Below are positions 63,530-64,000 of a stretch of DNA of 64,000 bases, piece after piece (position 1 is the stretch's first letter; the number at the start of each line of letters is the position of its first letter). The translations under genes and the position numbers were made by a program. The notes under the pieces were generated by a model, which saw nothing but the letters and a program-made list of their open reading frames with translations, made no database searches and was not told the origin of the DNA. Source of the DNA: Gari tellinella (taxonomy: Eukaryota; Mollusca; Bivalvia; Cardiida; Psammobiidae); assembly GCA_922989275.2 (NCBI GenBank), contig OV277864.1, positions 28,655,550-28,719,549 on the forward strand, in the 5' to 3' direction.

Positions 63530-63874
63530 TCTCTACAATGACACCCAATGGGAGACAAACTCTGTGTGCGTTGTTCAGAGGGAGTCGTTATAGGACGGGA
63601 AATTTACTACATTTGCAAAGAGCTTGAATCCAGATCAAATGCAGCGTAACGTCGGCTTCTGATCAGGATTCAAGCTATTTGTCACTCATCATTAAAAAAA
63701 ATTCTGCCAAAATGTCCATTATGTAGTTTCTAGAAAAACAGCAGACAGCAATTTTAAACAGACGATATTGCAGCAGTAAAAGCGTTAGACATAATTGTCT
63801 GGTTCAGGAAATTGCGACAAGGGTCGTTGTAAGGAGGGAATTGTTGTTTGGATGGCCGTTGTAGGGAGAGAGTA
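63530..63874. mobile_element. Q-family TA element with core I
   Basis: CAGGGCTCCCTCTCTACAAT to GGCCGTTGTAGGGAGAGAG. Core AGAGCTTGAATCCAGATCAA / ATGCAGCGTAACGTCGGC / TTCTGATCAGGATTCAAGCT. Confidence 0.85.
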
Positions 63875-63887
63875 GATCTACTGTATA

Positions 63888-64000
63888 ATCAAACTTGTGT
63901 CAAGGGGCCACTATTTAGAGAAACTTGCTGCTCCCTTTAGACAGGTGACTGCTTAAAACAGGACACAATTAAAACAGAAAACTTTCTGCTTCAGCTTTAC
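63888..64000. mobile_element. S-family element, cut by the window edge
   Basis: GTATAATCAAACTTGTGTCA...AGGGGCCACTATTTAG, then GACTGCTTAAAACAGGACAC and AACAGAAAACTTTCTGCTTC. The right part lies outside the window. Confidence 0.7.

Noticed and set aside
51946..64000. Second PH domain exon of RasGRF
   Set aside because: Searched by eye for a segment starting after G with SLIQV-like sequence and acceptor phase 1. None found, so it probably lies downstream of the window.

Overview
The window looks like A+T-rich nuclear DNA from a bivalve mollusc. The reasons are long introns with GT/AG boundaries, very dense short inverted-repeat transposons (MITEs), a tRNA-derived SINE with a mollusc-type body, and repeats beginning (GGCGTC)n or with a short C-rich leader of the kind seen in bivalve genomes. 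Dreissena is a guess only. There is no bacterial operon, no CRISPR array, and apart from a decayed DNA-transposase tail no gene other than the one below could be supported.

One protein-coding gene is present: the middle of a Ras guanine-nucleotide-releasing factor (RasGRF1/2 family), + strand. Nine exons fit together with compatible phases: 24870-24976 (end of first PH domain), 25902-26049 (coiled coil), 28199-28276 (linker), 39729-39844 (IQ motif), 40946-41083, 44177-44256, 46606-46799 and 50264-50374 (DH/RhoGEF domain), and 51828-51945 (end of DH and linker to the second PH domain). The N-terminal PH exons lie upstream and the second PH, REM and CDC25 exons downstream; I could not find them here. 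Positions 1-24869 are therefore intron or upstream DNA, and 51946-64000 is intron.

Nearly all remaining sequence is mobile or tandem DNA. Two insertion chemistries recur. TA-flanked families start CAGT (Tc1/mariner-like): here called A (CAGTGGAGAA...), P (CAGTAAAACCTC...), Q (CAGTGCTCCCTC...), G (CAGTCGAAACTC...), S (CAGTCAAACCTG...) and H (CAGGGCTGCCAT...). TTAA-flanked families mostly start CCC or CTC (piggyBac-like): M (CCCATTACCCCATA...), C (CTCATTGAGCCCTAG...), D (CCCTTTCACTGCC...), W (CCCATTTGTGCC...), plus two roughly 1-kb families. F, K and L are further inverted-repeat families.

The most unusual feature is that these otherwise unrelated families carry a central hairpin drawn from only a few types. 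Core I (AAACAGTTTGGA...TGATCAGACGCC and its complement) is in A, Q, C, D, W and a variant in L. Core II (CTTAAAGCAGG...AAAGTAAAGCAGAA and its complement) is in M, P, S and H. The hairpin arms differ between families but still pair within each. Insertions are often nested, which gives a relative chronology. A second highlight is intron 44257-46605, which holds an array of about 79-bp copies of the 3' splice site plus the first ~55 nt of the next RasGRF exon.
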